A stretch of DNA of 40,019 bases from FEN-1297 sp964498065 (GTDB taxonomy: Bacteria; Bacteroidota; Ignavibacteria; Ignavibacteriales; Ignavibacteriaceae). Below, piece by piece: positions 14,993 to 23,517 of this stretch; within the stretch, counting starts at the first letter, position 1, and each line of letters begins with the position of its first letter. The notes beneath the pieces are model-generated. The model worked only from the letters and a program-made list of their open reading frames with translations. It was not told the DNA's origin and did no database searches. The translations under genes were made by a program, and so were the position numbers. The stretch lies in assembly GCA_964498065.1 (NCBI GenBank), contig CAZCFZ010000033.1:1-40019 (forward strand), read 5' to 3'.

Positions 14993-16840
14993 ATGTTCAG
15001 AACTCTATTTACAACACTTAGGGCAAAGATTTTAACGGGATATATAGTTGTTATCTTCATAATGATCTGCGTTATGATTTGGAGCCTTTATAATTTCAAT
15101 CGCCTTAACGAATCTTTTAGAGAAATTATAGTTCAAAATTATTCCAGTATTGTAGCGGCTGATAATATGGTAAGATCGCTGGATAATCAAATTAAGGGAT
15201 TATTTTTAATTTTCAGCCATGAGGATCCGAAGAAAGGCGATCAGGTATTTGAAAACGCCAAGCAGGACTTTTATTTCTGGTTTGAGAAAGCGAGGATTGC
15301 TTCAAATACGGCAGCTGAAACAGCAATACTGGATAGTTTAAATGATCAATATAGAGTTTACTTAACGGAGATAAATTATTTAATTAACTTCCCTACCAAC
15401 TACCCTTCAAATATTGAACATGAAGATCAATATTCAAAAGCAATTTCTCTGATATCGGTAATTAAAAACAGATGCTACGAACTTTTTGAAACAAATCATA
15501 ATTTTATAAAGCGCGCTGAAGAAAGCGTACAATCCATAACAAGAATAGCAGCATTCACAATGTTGTTTCTAGCTATTCTCGGAACAGTGTTGAGTCTAAT
15601 ATTCAGTACAAAATTTTCAGAATTCATAGTTAAACCTGTTAAAGATCTAACCAAATCGGTAAAGCATATTTCGGCCGGAAATTTCGATCAGGTGATCCAA
15701 TCCAACGATTCCGATGAAATAGGAATATTAGCCGATGAATTTAACAGCATGGTTGGAAGACTAAAGCGTTACGAAAAATTAAATATCAATAACTTGCTTT
15801 ATGAAAAAAGAAAGTCGGAGATAATAATTGAAAGTATTAACGACCCGGTTTTAATGGTTGACAGTGACCTACATGTACTTCTTGCAAATAAAGCTTTCAA
15901 TATAGAGTTTGCCAAACCGCGAAGCGAACAAACTATGTTAAATGAAGTAATTAAAGATAAAAAGGTTTATGAAGATATAAAGGCTTACATTGCGGGAGAT
16001 GAAACGGAAGATCAGGAAAATATATTCCAAACCCATGATTCCGAAGGGGCGCTTAGATATTATAAACTAAGATATTCCTCAATTAATTTACCCGAGAATG
16101 ACATAAATGCTTCACTAATTGTATTCAGCGATATTACCCAATACGAAGAATTAGATAGGTTGAAGTCTGAATTTGTAGCAAAAGTTTCTCATGAATTAAA
16201 AACTCCCTTAACCTCGATGGGAATGGCCGTGAGTATCCTGGGTGATGAAGTCGTCGGAGAACTTTCGGATAAACAAAAAGAACTTATCTTATCTATGCGG
16301 GAAGATTATAACCGCCTAAATAAATTGGTAAAAGAAATACTGGAATTATCGCGTATCGAATCCGGAGGAATTCAATTAGAATTCAAACTTACGGATATCG
16401 GTCAATTATTAAAAGAATGCATAAAAACATTTTCTCTTCAATGTAAAGAAAAAAATATTAAACTAACTTACATTTCAAACGGCGATACTCCTTTAATATA
16501 TGCAGATTATGATTATCTTTCACGTGCAGTTGGAAATTTTATCGGCAATTCAATTAAATTCATTGATAAAGGCGGCGAAATAAACTTAAGTGCTGATTCA
16601 AAAGACTCAAATTTAATTATTACAATTGCCGATAACGGCCCGGGTATAAACCCTGAATATCTGGATAAAATTTTTGATAAATTTGTACAAGTAAGCGGTA
16701 CCAAACCCGGCAGTGTAGGCTTGGGCTTAACCATAGCAAAAGAAATTATCGAATTGCACAACGGTACTATAAATGTTTGGAGTAAACCAGGGCAGGGCAG
16801 CAAATTTGAGTTAACGATTCCGGTAAAGCGAAATGAATAA
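14993..16840 (+). CDS. Membrane sensor histidine kinase (HAMP-PAS-HisKA-HATPase)
   Basis: A 615-residue inner-membrane sensor. Membrane segments at about 13-33 and 184-205 flank a helical periplasmic domain of the four-helix-bundle type. A HAMP domain follows (about 206-260), then a PAS domain (about 275-385), a HisKA domain with His400 in KVSHELKTPL, and an HATPase domain with N-box (NFIGNSIKF), G1 box (DNGPGI) and G2 box (GLGLTIAKEII). All catalytic elements are present. Its last 8 bp overlap the start of the sigma-54 response regulator, so the pair is translationally coupled and almost certainly functions together. The signal is unknown; the layout resembles kinases that sense envelope or membrane state. 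Confidence 0.93.
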   Translation: MFRTLFTTLRAKILTGYIVVIFIMICVMIWSLYNFNRLNESFREIIVQNYSSIVAADNMVRSLDNQIKGLFLIFSHEDPKKGDQVFENAKQDFYFWFEKARIASNTAAETAILDSLNDQYRVYLTEINYLINFPTNYPSNIEHEDQYSKAISLISVIKNRCYELFETNHNFIKRAEESVQSITRIAAFTMLFLAILGTVLSLIFSTKFSEFIVKPVKDLTKSVKHISAGNFDQVIQSNDSDEIGILADEFNSMVGRLKRYEKLNINNLLYEKRKSEIIIESINDPVLMVDSDLHVLLANKAFNIEFAKPRSEQTMLNEVIKDKKVYEDIKAYIAGDETEDQENIFQTHDSEGALRYYKLRYSSINLPENDINASLIVFSDITQYEELDRLKSEFVAKVSHELKTPLTSMGMAVSILGDEVVGELSDKQKELILSMREDYNRLNKLVKEILELSRIESGGIQLEFKLTDIGQLLKECIKTFSLQCKEKNIKLTYISNGDTPLIYADYDYLSRAVGNFIGNSIKFIDKGGEINLSADSKDSNLIITIADNGPGINPEYLDKIFDKFVQVSGTKPGSVGLGLTIAKEIIELHNGTINVWSKPGQGSKFELTIPVKRNE

Positions 16841-18161
16841 AGGCAGAGTTCTTGTAATAGACGATGAAATAAATATTTTAAAAGTTATTGAACTTTCTTT
16901 AAGTTCAAAAAATTTCTTGCCAGAAGTTTTTAGTAATCCTGTTGAAGCTTTAAAAAGAGCTCAGGAAATTTATTTTGATATGGCATTTATCGACTTAAAG
17001 ATGGAACCCATTGACGGGCTTCAGACACTTGCACAATTAAAAAGCATTTCTCCGGATACTACTTCGGTATTAATGACCGCTCATGGTTCGATTGAAACTG
17101 CGGTTGAAGCAATTAAAGGCGGTGCATACGACTATATTACAAAGCCGTTTACCCATAAAGAATTTATCCATTTAGCCGAAAGAGTTTTTGAACATCATGT
17201 TTTACTTAAGGAAGTAAAGGGATTAAGAGAACAGGTAGAAGAAGAATATTCCTACGGTGAAATTATAACTCACAACTTTCAGATGAGAGAAATAATTAAA
17301 CTAAGTAAAGATGTTGCCTACAGCGATATTCCGGTACTCATCGAAGGAGAAAGCGGAACCGGGAAAGAGATGCTTGCACGATTTATTCATTCAAACAGTA
17401 AGAGAAATGTAAATCCTTTTGTAACGGTGAATTGCGCTGCAATGCCCGAGAGTTTATTTGAAAGTGAAGTTTTCGGACATGTTAAAGGTTCTTTTACCGG
17501 GGCTACTAAAGACAGGATAGGCCGGTTTGAAATGGCAGACCAAGGCACCGTTTTTCTTGATGAAGTTGGTGAGGTTTCAAAACCTATGCAGGTAAAATTA
17601 TTGCGATTTCTCCAGAGTATGGAATTTGAGCGTGTTGGTGAAAGCATAACTCGAAAAATAAATGTTAGAATAATAAGTGCTACAAATAGAAACATTGACG
17701 AGGATATAAAATCCGGGGAATTAAGAGAAGATTATTATTATAGACTGAGCGGCGTTAGAATAAAACTTCCACCTTTACGGGAACGAAAGGAAGACGTTCC
17801 TTATCTAGCGGAATATTTTCTAAATAAATATTCGCCGGAAGTCGAAATTACAATTTCACCGGAAGCTTTAAAATTGTTAAACGAATACTCCTGGCCTGGA
17901 AATATTAGGGAACTTGAAAATGTAATAAACAGAGCTATTGTTCTTGCAAAAGACAGAATTATTAAACCGGATTATTTACCTGGAGAAATTTATAACAGCA
18001 GCGAGCGACAACTTACCTCCTTAATGCCTTCCTTGAACGATATAGAAAAGAATTATATAATAGAAGTTCTTAAAACACATTCAAATCCTAAAGAAGCAGC
18101 TCAAATATTAGGAATATCCTTAACTACTCTCTGGAGAAAAAGAAAAGAATTCAAAATTTAA
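16833..18161 (+). CDS. NtrC-family sigma-54-dependent response regulator
   Basis: A 442-residue enhancer-binding activator. The receiver (1-120) has D10/D11, phosphoacceptor D54, T82 and K104. The AAA+ domain has Walker A GESGTGKE at 172-179, the sigma-54-contacting loop as GSFTGA at 219-224 (a tolerated variant of GAFTGA) and Walker B VFLDEVGE. The C-terminal Fis-type helix-turn-helix includes KEAAQILGISLTTLWRKRK. It therefore needs sigma-54 and binds DNA sites 80-200 bp upstream of GG-N10-GC promoters. It is coupled to the kinase upstream. The region just downstream carries paired palindromes and a sigma-54-like element in front of the second TonB operon, a plausible target. Confidence 0.95.
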   Translation: MNKGRVLVIDDEINILKVIELSLSSKNFLPEVFSNPVEALKRAQEIYFDMAFIDLKMEPIDGLQTLAQLKSISPDTTSVLMTAHGSIETAVEAIKGGAYDYITKPFTHKEFIHLAERVFEHHVLLKEVKGLREQVEEEYSYGEIITHNFQMREIIKLSKDVAYSDIPVLIEGESGTGKEMLARFIHSNSKRNVNPFVTVNCAAMPESLFESEVFGHVKGSFTGATKDRIGRFEMADQGTVFLDEVGEVSKPMQVKLLRFLQSMEFERVGESITRKINVRIISATNRNIDEDIKSGELREDYYYRLSGVRIKLPPLRERKEDVPYLAEYFLNKYSPEVEITISPEALKLLNEYSWPGNIRELENVINRAIVLAKDRIIKPDYLPGEIYNSSERQLTSLMPSLNDIEKNYIIEVLKTHSNPKEAAQILGISLTTLWRKRKEFKI

Positions 18162-18201
18162 GTTACTGCTTTTATTCAAAATGCAATCAACTAATAACCC
18201 T

Positions 18202-18271
18202 ATTTCATTTTGAAATCTCCGTAACTCCTTTATTTACTTAAAATTTATAAAGATACATTTCATTTTGAAAT
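18202..18271. promoter_or_regulatory. Two identical 15-bp palindromes, candidate enhancer sites
   Basis: ATTTCATTTTGAAAT occurs exactly at 18202-18216 and 18257-18271, a 55-bp repeat distance. Each is an inverted repeat (ATTTCA / TGAAAT around TTT), as expected for a dimeric helix-turn-helix protein. A weaker reverse-strand copy lies at 18173-18187 (about 12 of 15). They are 108-177 bp upstream of the GG of a sigma-54-like promoter and directly follow the sigma-54 activator gene. Binding by that activator is inferred. Confidence 0.5.
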
Positions 18272-18377
18272 TATATTTAAAAATCTTCTGTCTATTTTAA
18301 TTCCAAGCTAAATTTAAATACGGGTAATTTAGCTGAAAATCCAAATAAACATAATGTGAAATTTTAAAACAATAAGA

Positions 18378-18417
18378 CGGCACATTGTTTGACAGTAATA
18401 TAAGCGTTAAATAATTA
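18378..18417 (+). promoter_or_regulatory. Promoter region of the second TonB operon
   Basis: Two readings overlap. GG at 18379-18380, then 10 nt, then GA at 18391-18392 within CGGCACATTGTTTGAC resembles a sigma-54 -24/-12 promoter with A replacing the -12 C. Alternatively TTGACA at 18389-18394 and TAATTA at 18412-18417, 17 nt apart, make a sigma-70-like promoter with a weak -10. Either would start transcription 35-55 nt before the exbB ATG at 18457. Confidence 0.4.
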
Positions 18418-18456
18418 ACAGTTTATTAAATTAAACAAAATGGAGACAAACAACCC

Positions 18457-19230
18457 ATGAAACAATCTGTGTTCATAACTATCTTAACTGTTGTAGCCTT
18501 TGCTATTGGATTGGCTATTTATATGTTCGTTTTCGGTAATCCTGCGAATTTTATTGATACTACTGCCCGTGAAAGACCTGCAAATTTATTAGGAATGGTT
18601 TATACAGGCGGTCCTCTCGTATCTCTTTTAATTACTTTATCAATTATGGATGTTGCCATAATATTTGAAAGAATTTTTTCACTGAAAAAAGCCGGCGGAA
18701 AAAGAACCATTTCAAACTTTTTTAGAGACGTAATTGCTGCCTTAGATAACAGCGAATATGATACTGCAATTGAAATTTGCGATGCTCAGAGAGGTTCTGT
18801 TGCGAACGTTATTAAAGCTTCTCTTTTAAGATTTAAAGAACTAACAGCCGGAAATAAAAACATGGAGGCTGAAAAACAATTAGCTGAAGTTCAGAGAGCT
18901 GTTGAAGAAGCAACAATGCTTGAGACACCTTTATTAGAAAAGAATTTAATTGCGCTTTCCACAATTGCATCTATTGCAACAATGGTTGGATTATTAGGAA
19001 CGGTTATAGGTATGATTAGAGCATTCAGTGCTATGGGTAGAGCCGGTGCACCGGATGCAATTCAGCTTGCTATTGGTATTTCCGAAGCACTAATTAATAC
19101 TGCCGGTGGATTAATAACAGCTATTATGGGTATCGTTGCTTATAATTTCTTTGTTAATAAAGTAGATAACTTTACTTATTCTGTAGATGAAGCAAGCTAT
19201 AACGTTATTCAAATATTAAAATCTAAATAG
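18457..19230 (+). CDS. exbB: ExbB/TolQ-type proton channel protein (second TonB set)
   Basis: A 257-residue inner-membrane channel protein with four hydrophobic segments: an extra N-terminal one (about 6-27), then about 50-70, 165-190 and 208-232. The conserved channel helices contain MVGLLGTVIGMIRAFSAMG and the Thr-containing LINTAGGLITAIMGIVAYNF. The long cytoplasmic loop between segments 2 and 3 is typical of ExbB. It begins an operon with tight spacing to two exbD genes (14 and 19 bp gaps) and tonB. It is distinct in sequence from the first ExbB in the window, which has no extra N-terminal helix. Confidence 0.93.
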   Translation: MKQSVFITILTVVAFAIGLAIYMFVFGNPANFIDTTARERPANLLGMVYTGGPLVSLLITLSIMDVAIIFERIFSLKKAGGKRTISNFFRDVIAALDNSEYDTAIEICDAQRGSVANVIKASLLRFKELTAGNKNMEAEKQLAEVQRAVEEATMLETPLLEKNLIALSTIASIATMVGLLGTVIGMIRAFSAMGRAGAPDAIQLAIGISEALINTAGGLITAIMGIVAYNFFVNKVDNFTYSVDEASYNVIQILKSK

Positions 19231-19244
19231 AGTGGGGCTTAAAA

Positions 19245-19721
19245 ATGCCAAAAATTAAAAAAGCAAGAGTTAATGTAAGAGTTGACATGACACCTTTAGT
19301 TGATGTTGCATTCCTGCTTCTTACATTCTTTATGATGACGACTCAATTCCAGCCTCCGGAAACGGTAAAAATTGAAGTCCCCTCATCACATTCAGCCTTT
19401 AAGTTACCGGAATCGAATGTGATGACAATTTATATAAGCAAAGAAGGCAAAATTCTTATGGGTGTTGATCAGCCTGCGTTAATGGCTTCATTATTCGGCC
19501 AGGCTGCTAAAGATCAAAAGGAAGTTGAAATAAAACTTGCAGATCTTCCGGATCTTTTAATACATGCCCGTATAAGCAATCCAAAACTTCGTACAGTAAT
19601 AAAAGGCGATCAGGATGCGGATTACGGAGTAGTTGAAGATGTAATGACTGTTTTGCAAAAAACTCAAATTACCAGATTTGCTATGATAACAAATCAAATT
19701 ATAGATAAAAAGAAACAATAA
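19245..19721 (+). CDS. exbD: ExbD-type protein, first of two in the second TonB set
   Basis: A 158-residue single-pass protein. The membrane segment (about 13-35) carries the conserved VDMTPLVDVAFLLLTFFMMT pattern with the proton-carrying Asp. The periplasmic domain is longer than in the first ExbD of the window because of an insert around residues 75-110 and ends in the usual KGDQDADYGVVEDVMTVLQ region. Paired, non-identical exbD genes are common in Bacteroidota-type TonB operons and probably form a heterodimer inside the ExbB pentamer. The start ATG follows GTGGGG at 19231-19237. Confidence 0.93.
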   Translation: MPKIKKARVNVRVDMTPLVDVAFLLLTFFMMTTQFQPPETVKIEVPSSHSAFKLPESNVMTIYISKEGKILMGVDQPALMASLFGQAAKDQKEVEIKLADLPDLLIHARISNPKLRTVIKGDQDADYGVVEDVMTVLQKTQITRFAMITNQIIDKKKQ

Positions 19722-19740
19722 ACATTAAAGGAATTTAATT

Positions 19741-20244
19741 ATGGCTGGAGCTGATGCAGGCGGTGGTGAGAGCCACGGCAAATCAAAGCACCAAAAGAAA
19801 CATAAAAAAAGAAGGATGGGTGTCAGAATTGATATGACCCCATTAGTAGACGTTGCTTTTCTTCTTTTAACCTTTTTCATGCTAACTACGGTTATGAGAA
19901 GACAAGAGACTATGCAAATCAATCTGCCGCCGAATAATAAGACCCAGGTTGACATTGCAGAATCTAATTTATTGACAATGTTTGTCGACCAGAATGATTC
20001 CGTTTATTACAGTGTTGGAACAGAAAAACCGCAGCCTATTGCTTTCGATAAATTGGAAAAATTCTTTGTAGAGAAAGGCCAGCAGAACTCTAAATTAGTT
20101 ATCCTGCTTAAATTTAATAGAAAATCTAAATATCATATGATGGTAAATGTTATTGATAAACTTAATCTCGCAAAATTAGATAGATTTTCAATAGCACCAA
20201 TGACAGATAATGATATTAAAATATTATCCAAGGTATCATCTTAG
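19741..20244 (+). CDS. exbD: ExbD-type protein, second of two in the second TonB set
   Basis: A 167-residue ExbD paralogue with a Gly/His/Lys-rich cytoplasmic N-terminus (about 1-28) before the RIDMTPLVDVAFLLLTFFML membrane motif. The conserved Asp is present. The periplasmic domain has lost the clear GDxxxxYG motif of its partner and reads FNRKSKYHMMVNVIDKL instead, so the two copies have diverged in the part that binds peptidoglycan or TonB. It lies 19 bp after the first exbD copy and 15 bp before tonB. Confidence 0.93.
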   Translation: MAGADAGGGESHGKSKHQKKHKKRRMGVRIDMTPLVDVAFLLLTFFMLTTVMRRQETMQINLPPNNKTQVDIAESNLLTMFVDQNDSVYYSVGTEKPQPIAFDKLEKFFVEKGQQNSKLVILLKFNRKSKYHMMVNVIDKLNLAKLDRFSIAPMTDNDIKILSKVSS

Positions 20245-20259
20245 AATGAGGAAATAAAA

Positions 20260-21003
20260 ATGGAAGATAACACATTTGTAATGGGAAATAATTCTGAGTA
20301 CGGTGCCTTTGAACTAAAGAAGCTATATCCGAAAAATTTTGGAATGGGATTGACCATTGCGATTTTAATTCACTTGTTCCTTATCGGGACATATATTTTC
20401 ATCCAGGCAATTACAAAAGACAATGATAATGATATTGCTACTGTAAGGATATTAAAATACAGTGAACTTGGTCCCCCGCCTTCACTTGATAAGAATGTAG
20501 CTCAACAAATTAAGGTACAGGCACCTACAATAAAGCCGAATATCGGAATTCCTAAACCTGTTCCTGATGCACAAGCACCTAAGGAACAAACAATTGCAAC
20601 TCAACAGGAAATGAATCAAGTTGCCGCACCGGTTGGCGAAGGATCCGGCGGTAATGTTAAAATCACTCAGGATTTAAAGGTTCAGGCTCCTACCGATCAA
20701 GAACCAGGTATAAACGAATTTATTCCTGTTGAAAAAGAGCCGCAAGTTGTTAAGTCCGTACAACCGGTATACCCGGAATTAGCAAAAAGAGCCGGTGTAG
20801 AAGGAACCGTATGGGTTAAAATATTGGTTGACAAAAAAGGCAAACCTTTAAAAGCGGTAGTAATAAAAAGTGATTCCGACGTATTCAACCAACCGGCAAA
20901 AAATGCTGCAATGCAGTTTATATTTACTCCTGCAATTCAGCATAAAGCACCGGTTATGGTTTGGGTAGTTGTTCCGTTTAAATTTAAATTAAATACCAAT
21001 TAG
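20260..21003 (+). CDS. tonB: TonB-family energy transducer (second TonB set)
   Basis: A 247-residue TonB protein. A cytoplasmic N-terminus of about 28 residues (with Tyr/Phe/Lys) precedes a membrane anchor at about 30-51. Residues 70-150 are a Pro/Gln/Ala-rich spacer. The C-terminal domain (about 160-247) has QPVYPELAKRAGVEGTVWVK and the FNQPAKNAAMQFIFTPA motif, a standard TonB fold. The long cytoplasmic tail is common in this operon type. GAGGAAAT precedes the start. A small membrane protein and a PstS-like lipoprotein follow in the same transcript, which suggests a dedicated job rather than general receptor energisation. Confidence 0.94.
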   Translation: MEDNTFVMGNNSEYGAFELKKLYPKNFGMGLTIAILIHLFLIGTYIFIQAITKDNDNDIATVRILKYSELGPPPSLDKNVAQQIKVQAPTIKPNIGIPKPVPDAQAPKEQTIATQQEMNQVAAPVGEGSGGNVKITQDLKVQAPTDQEPGINEFIPVEKEPQVVKSVQPVYPELAKRAGVEGTVWVKILVDKKGKPLKAVVIKSDSDVFNQPAKNAAMQFIFTPAIQHKAPVMVWVVVPFKFKLNTN

Positions 21004-21026
21004 TTGAATAAACGAGGATTCGACTT

Positions 21027-21221
21027 ATGAAAGTTATGAGATATATTGCATATTTTGCAGCAATATTATTCATTATCTTCGGTATTGCTATACTTGCAGG
21101 CTATTTCATAAAAGAGAGTATTCCCGAACAATTCCGAATAATGGCAGGCATCGTATTAATTTTATACGGTGCCTTCCGGTTTGTCACTACTTTTTTCAAG
21201 AAAAATCAAAACAATGTTTAA
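21027..21221 (+). CDS. Small two-helix membrane protein in the TonB operon
   Basis: A 64-residue protein with two hydrophobic helices (about 5-28 and 38-56) joined by a short charged loop (ESIPEQFR). The C-terminus is Lys/Asn-rich and cytoplasmic. It lies 23 bp after tonB, and its stop overlaps the ATG of the PstS-like gene by 8 bp, so it is clearly part of the operon. I do not recognise a named family. Its place between tonB and the PstS-like gene suggests a role as a membrane partner of that complex. Confidence 0.8.
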   Translation: MKVMRYIAYFAAILFIIFGIAILAGYFIKESIPEQFRIMAGIVLILYGAFRFVTTFFKKNQNNV

Positions 21222-22092
21222 ATTGATTAGAGCGCTGGTACTGACCTTTATTATCCTTTCCGGTTGTCAAAATCAGGGTAACAAAATGTCTCCTACTATA
21301 GGATATGCAGAAGTAGAAGTCGATCCGGCTGTGTATCCTATTTTAATTAAAGAAAAAAAAGCATTCGATTCTCTTTATACCAAGGCTAAAATAAAACTAA
21401 AAGAAACTGCCCCTTTACAGGGTGCAGTTGATCTCTTGAACAACAAGACTAAAATGTTAGTCAGCCCGAGATATTTTAACAGCAAAGAATTAAACTTTAT
21501 GCATAGTCAAAAATTAGATGTACAAATATTTAAATTTTGCTATGAAGCAATTGCAGTTATAAGCTCTCCCCAAAATAATACTGATAAAATAAGAGTTGAT
21601 GAAATAAGGGATGCCCTGTTGGGAAATTCCAGTCGATATTCTTTTATTATTCCTCAAAATAATACAAGCACATACGAATATATTAAGGATGAAATTCTCA
21701 ACGGTAAAGATCCTAAAAATGCCGAAATAGCTCCTAATGACAGTTCGGTATTAAAAAAGATCGAGGATAATAATTATAAGTTAGGAATAATAAGTTTTAA
21801 TATAGTACAGGATTCTTCAAAAGTTAAGTTTATTCAAGTTGGAAAAATTCAAAATAATTCGGATACAACTAATACTACAGGAGTGTCCGTCGACTACTTT
21901 ACTCCCCACCCGGGATATGTATATAAGAAATATTATCCTCTTACACAAACGGTATATATTTTTTTACATGAAATTGATTTTAGTCCGGCGTCCGGATTTA
22001 CAACTTTTTTAACTAGTTATGAAGGACAGAGGATTGCTCTAAATGAAAATTTAGCGCCGGCAGCTGTTCCGGTCAAAATTAATCAACTATAA
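21214..22092 (+). CDS. PstS-like periplasmic substrate-binding lipoprotein
   Basis: A 292-residue lipoprotein with the fold of phosphate-type binding proteins. The start is taken at ATG 21214, giving MFKLIRALV and a signal sequence ending in the lipobox LSGC; a reading from 21169 would add 15 residues and hide the signal inside the upstream gene. The mature part has alternating lobes, with a PQNNTSTYEYIKDEIL segment and a GFTTFLTSYEGQRI segment near the end like PstS (where the latter precedes the final helix). No pst transporter genes are present. Proteins of this kind recur beside exbB-exbD-exbD-tonB in Bacteroidota, and their ligand is unknown. Confidence 0.8.
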   Translation: MFKLIRALVLTFIILSGCQNQGNKMSPTIGYAEVEVDPAVYPILIKEKKAFDSLYTKAKIKLKETAPLQGAVDLLNNKTKMLVSPRYFNSKELNFMHSQKLDVQIFKFCYEAIAVISSPQNNTDKIRVDEIRDALLGNSSRYSFIIPQNNTSTYEYIKDEILNGKDPKNAEIAPNDSSVLKKIEDNNYKLGIISFNIVQDSSKVKFIQVGKIQNNSDTTNTTGVSVDYFTPHPGYVYKKYYPLTQTVYIFLHEIDFSPASGFTTFLTSYEGQRIALNENLAPAAVPVKINQL

Positions 22093-22109
22093 TAATTTGG
22101 AAAAAACAA

Positions 22110-23498
22110 ATGAAAGCTACTATCCTTTTAATATCATTTTTAATTCTAACAGGATTAACCTTTGCACAAAGTGTTGATCAGGCTAACAATTTTATAAAAG
22201 ACAAAAAATTCGATAAAGCTTTGGATATTGCAAATGCTTTTTTAAGCAAAGATTCCACCGACCAAGCAATTAAAATATTCACTGAAATAACAAACCAAGA
22301 CTCTACAAATAAAAATGCATACATAGGCTTAGGAGACGCTTATAATAAAATGGGTGTAGAAGTACTTGCGTTATCAAATTACAAACAAGCGGAGAAGATA
22401 GATTCTCTGGATATTCCCTTGAAATTTAAAATTGCGGATGTATTGTACAAACAGCAGGAATACACTGCGGCTGCAAATATTTATCTTAAAGTTATATCAA
22501 TTGATTCAACAAACTCACAAGCTTTCTATAAAGTCGGCGAATTGCTCTATTATGCTCAGAAATACCCGAATGCCGCATTCTATTTAACAAAGTATATTAA
22601 CTTGGATAAAAAAAATAAAAAAGCTTTCTTTTTTGCGGCTAATGCCTTTTACGTTATGAATAATTTTGCAAATTCTGTGAAAATGGCAGAAGAAGGTCTG
22701 CAGTATTTCCCCAACATGATTGATCTAAAAAAACTTGCTGCATTATCATTAGCCTTTGATAAAAAGTACGATGAATCTTTAAACTATTTTAACCAGGTTC
22801 CAGACTCACTTTTTTCTCCTAAAGATTTTGCCCGTGTTGGCCTGGTATTTCAAAATGGTCAACAAGATTCCCTTGCAATAATATTCATGCAAAAAGCTTT
22901 AAAGAAAGATTCAACGTTAACATATTTATATGAAGACGTAGCTAACATGTACTTAACCGAGGGACATTATCAGCAAGCATTGCCCTATTATTCTAAAAAG
23001 ATACGAATAGATTCAACACAAGCTATAAGCGCTTATGTTAACAAGGCATTATGTTATATTCCTTTAAAAGATTATAATAATGCACGAATCTCTTTAATTG
23101 ATGCTATAAAGCTGAAAAGCGATTATACTTTCGCCGTATTATGGCTTGCCAGAACTTACAGATATATGGATTCCTCGGATGCAGCGGTAGATACTTATAG
23201 TAAATTAATTCAGTTAGTGAAGTCCGATACGAGTAAAGGTAATAATAAATTATTAGGTGAAGCATATAGTACAATAGGCGTTACATATCTCGTTAAGAAA
23301 AAATATCAGCGCGCCATTGAACCGTTGAAAGAAGCAATTAGTTATGAACCTGATAAGGCTGAATATCATTTATGGCTTGCACAAGGTTATGCTTTAACCA
23401 CTAAAAAGAAAGAAGCGATCAGGGAATATAAAAAAGTATTAGCTCTTGATCCTAAAAATGCAGATGCTAAAAAAGGCTTAAAAATTTTAGGTGAATAA
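22110..23498 (+). CDS. Periplasmic TPR-repeat protein of the TonB operon
   Basis: A 462-residue protein with a signal peptide (about 1-19, cleavage after TFAQ). The rest is about eleven tetratricopeptide repeats, for example NAYIGLGDAYNKMGVEVLAL, AFYKVGELLYYAQKYPNAAF and AYSTIGVTYLVKKKYQRAIE, ending with a canonical WLAQGYALTTKKKEAIREYKK repeat. It is a scaffold in the periplasm or attached to the outer membrane. It begins 17 bp after the PstS-like gene and is the last large gene of the operon. Which partner it binds is not evident. Confidence 0.88.
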   Translation: MKATILLISFLILTGLTFAQSVDQANNFIKDKKFDKALDIANAFLSKDSTDQAIKIFTEITNQDSTNKNAYIGLGDAYNKMGVEVLALSNYKQAEKIDSLDIPLKFKIADVLYKQQEYTAAANIYLKVISIDSTNSQAFYKVGELLYYAQKYPNAAFYLTKYINLDKKNKKAFFFAANAFYVMNNFANSVKMAEEGLQYFPNMIDLKKLAALSLAFDKKYDESLNYFNQVPDSLFSPKDFARVGLVFQNGQQDSLAIIFMQKALKKDSTLTYLYEDVANMYLTEGHYQQALPYYSKKIRIDSTQAISAYVNKALCYIPLKDYNNARISLIDAIKLKSDYTFAVLWLARTYRYMDSSDAAVDTYSKLIQLVKSDTSKGNNKLLGEAYSTIGVTYLVKKKYQRAIEPLKEAISYEPDKAEYHLWLAQGYALTTKKKEAIREYKKVLALDPKNADAKKGLKILGE

Positions 23499-23517
23499 TT
23501 TAGGAGAAATCATAAAG

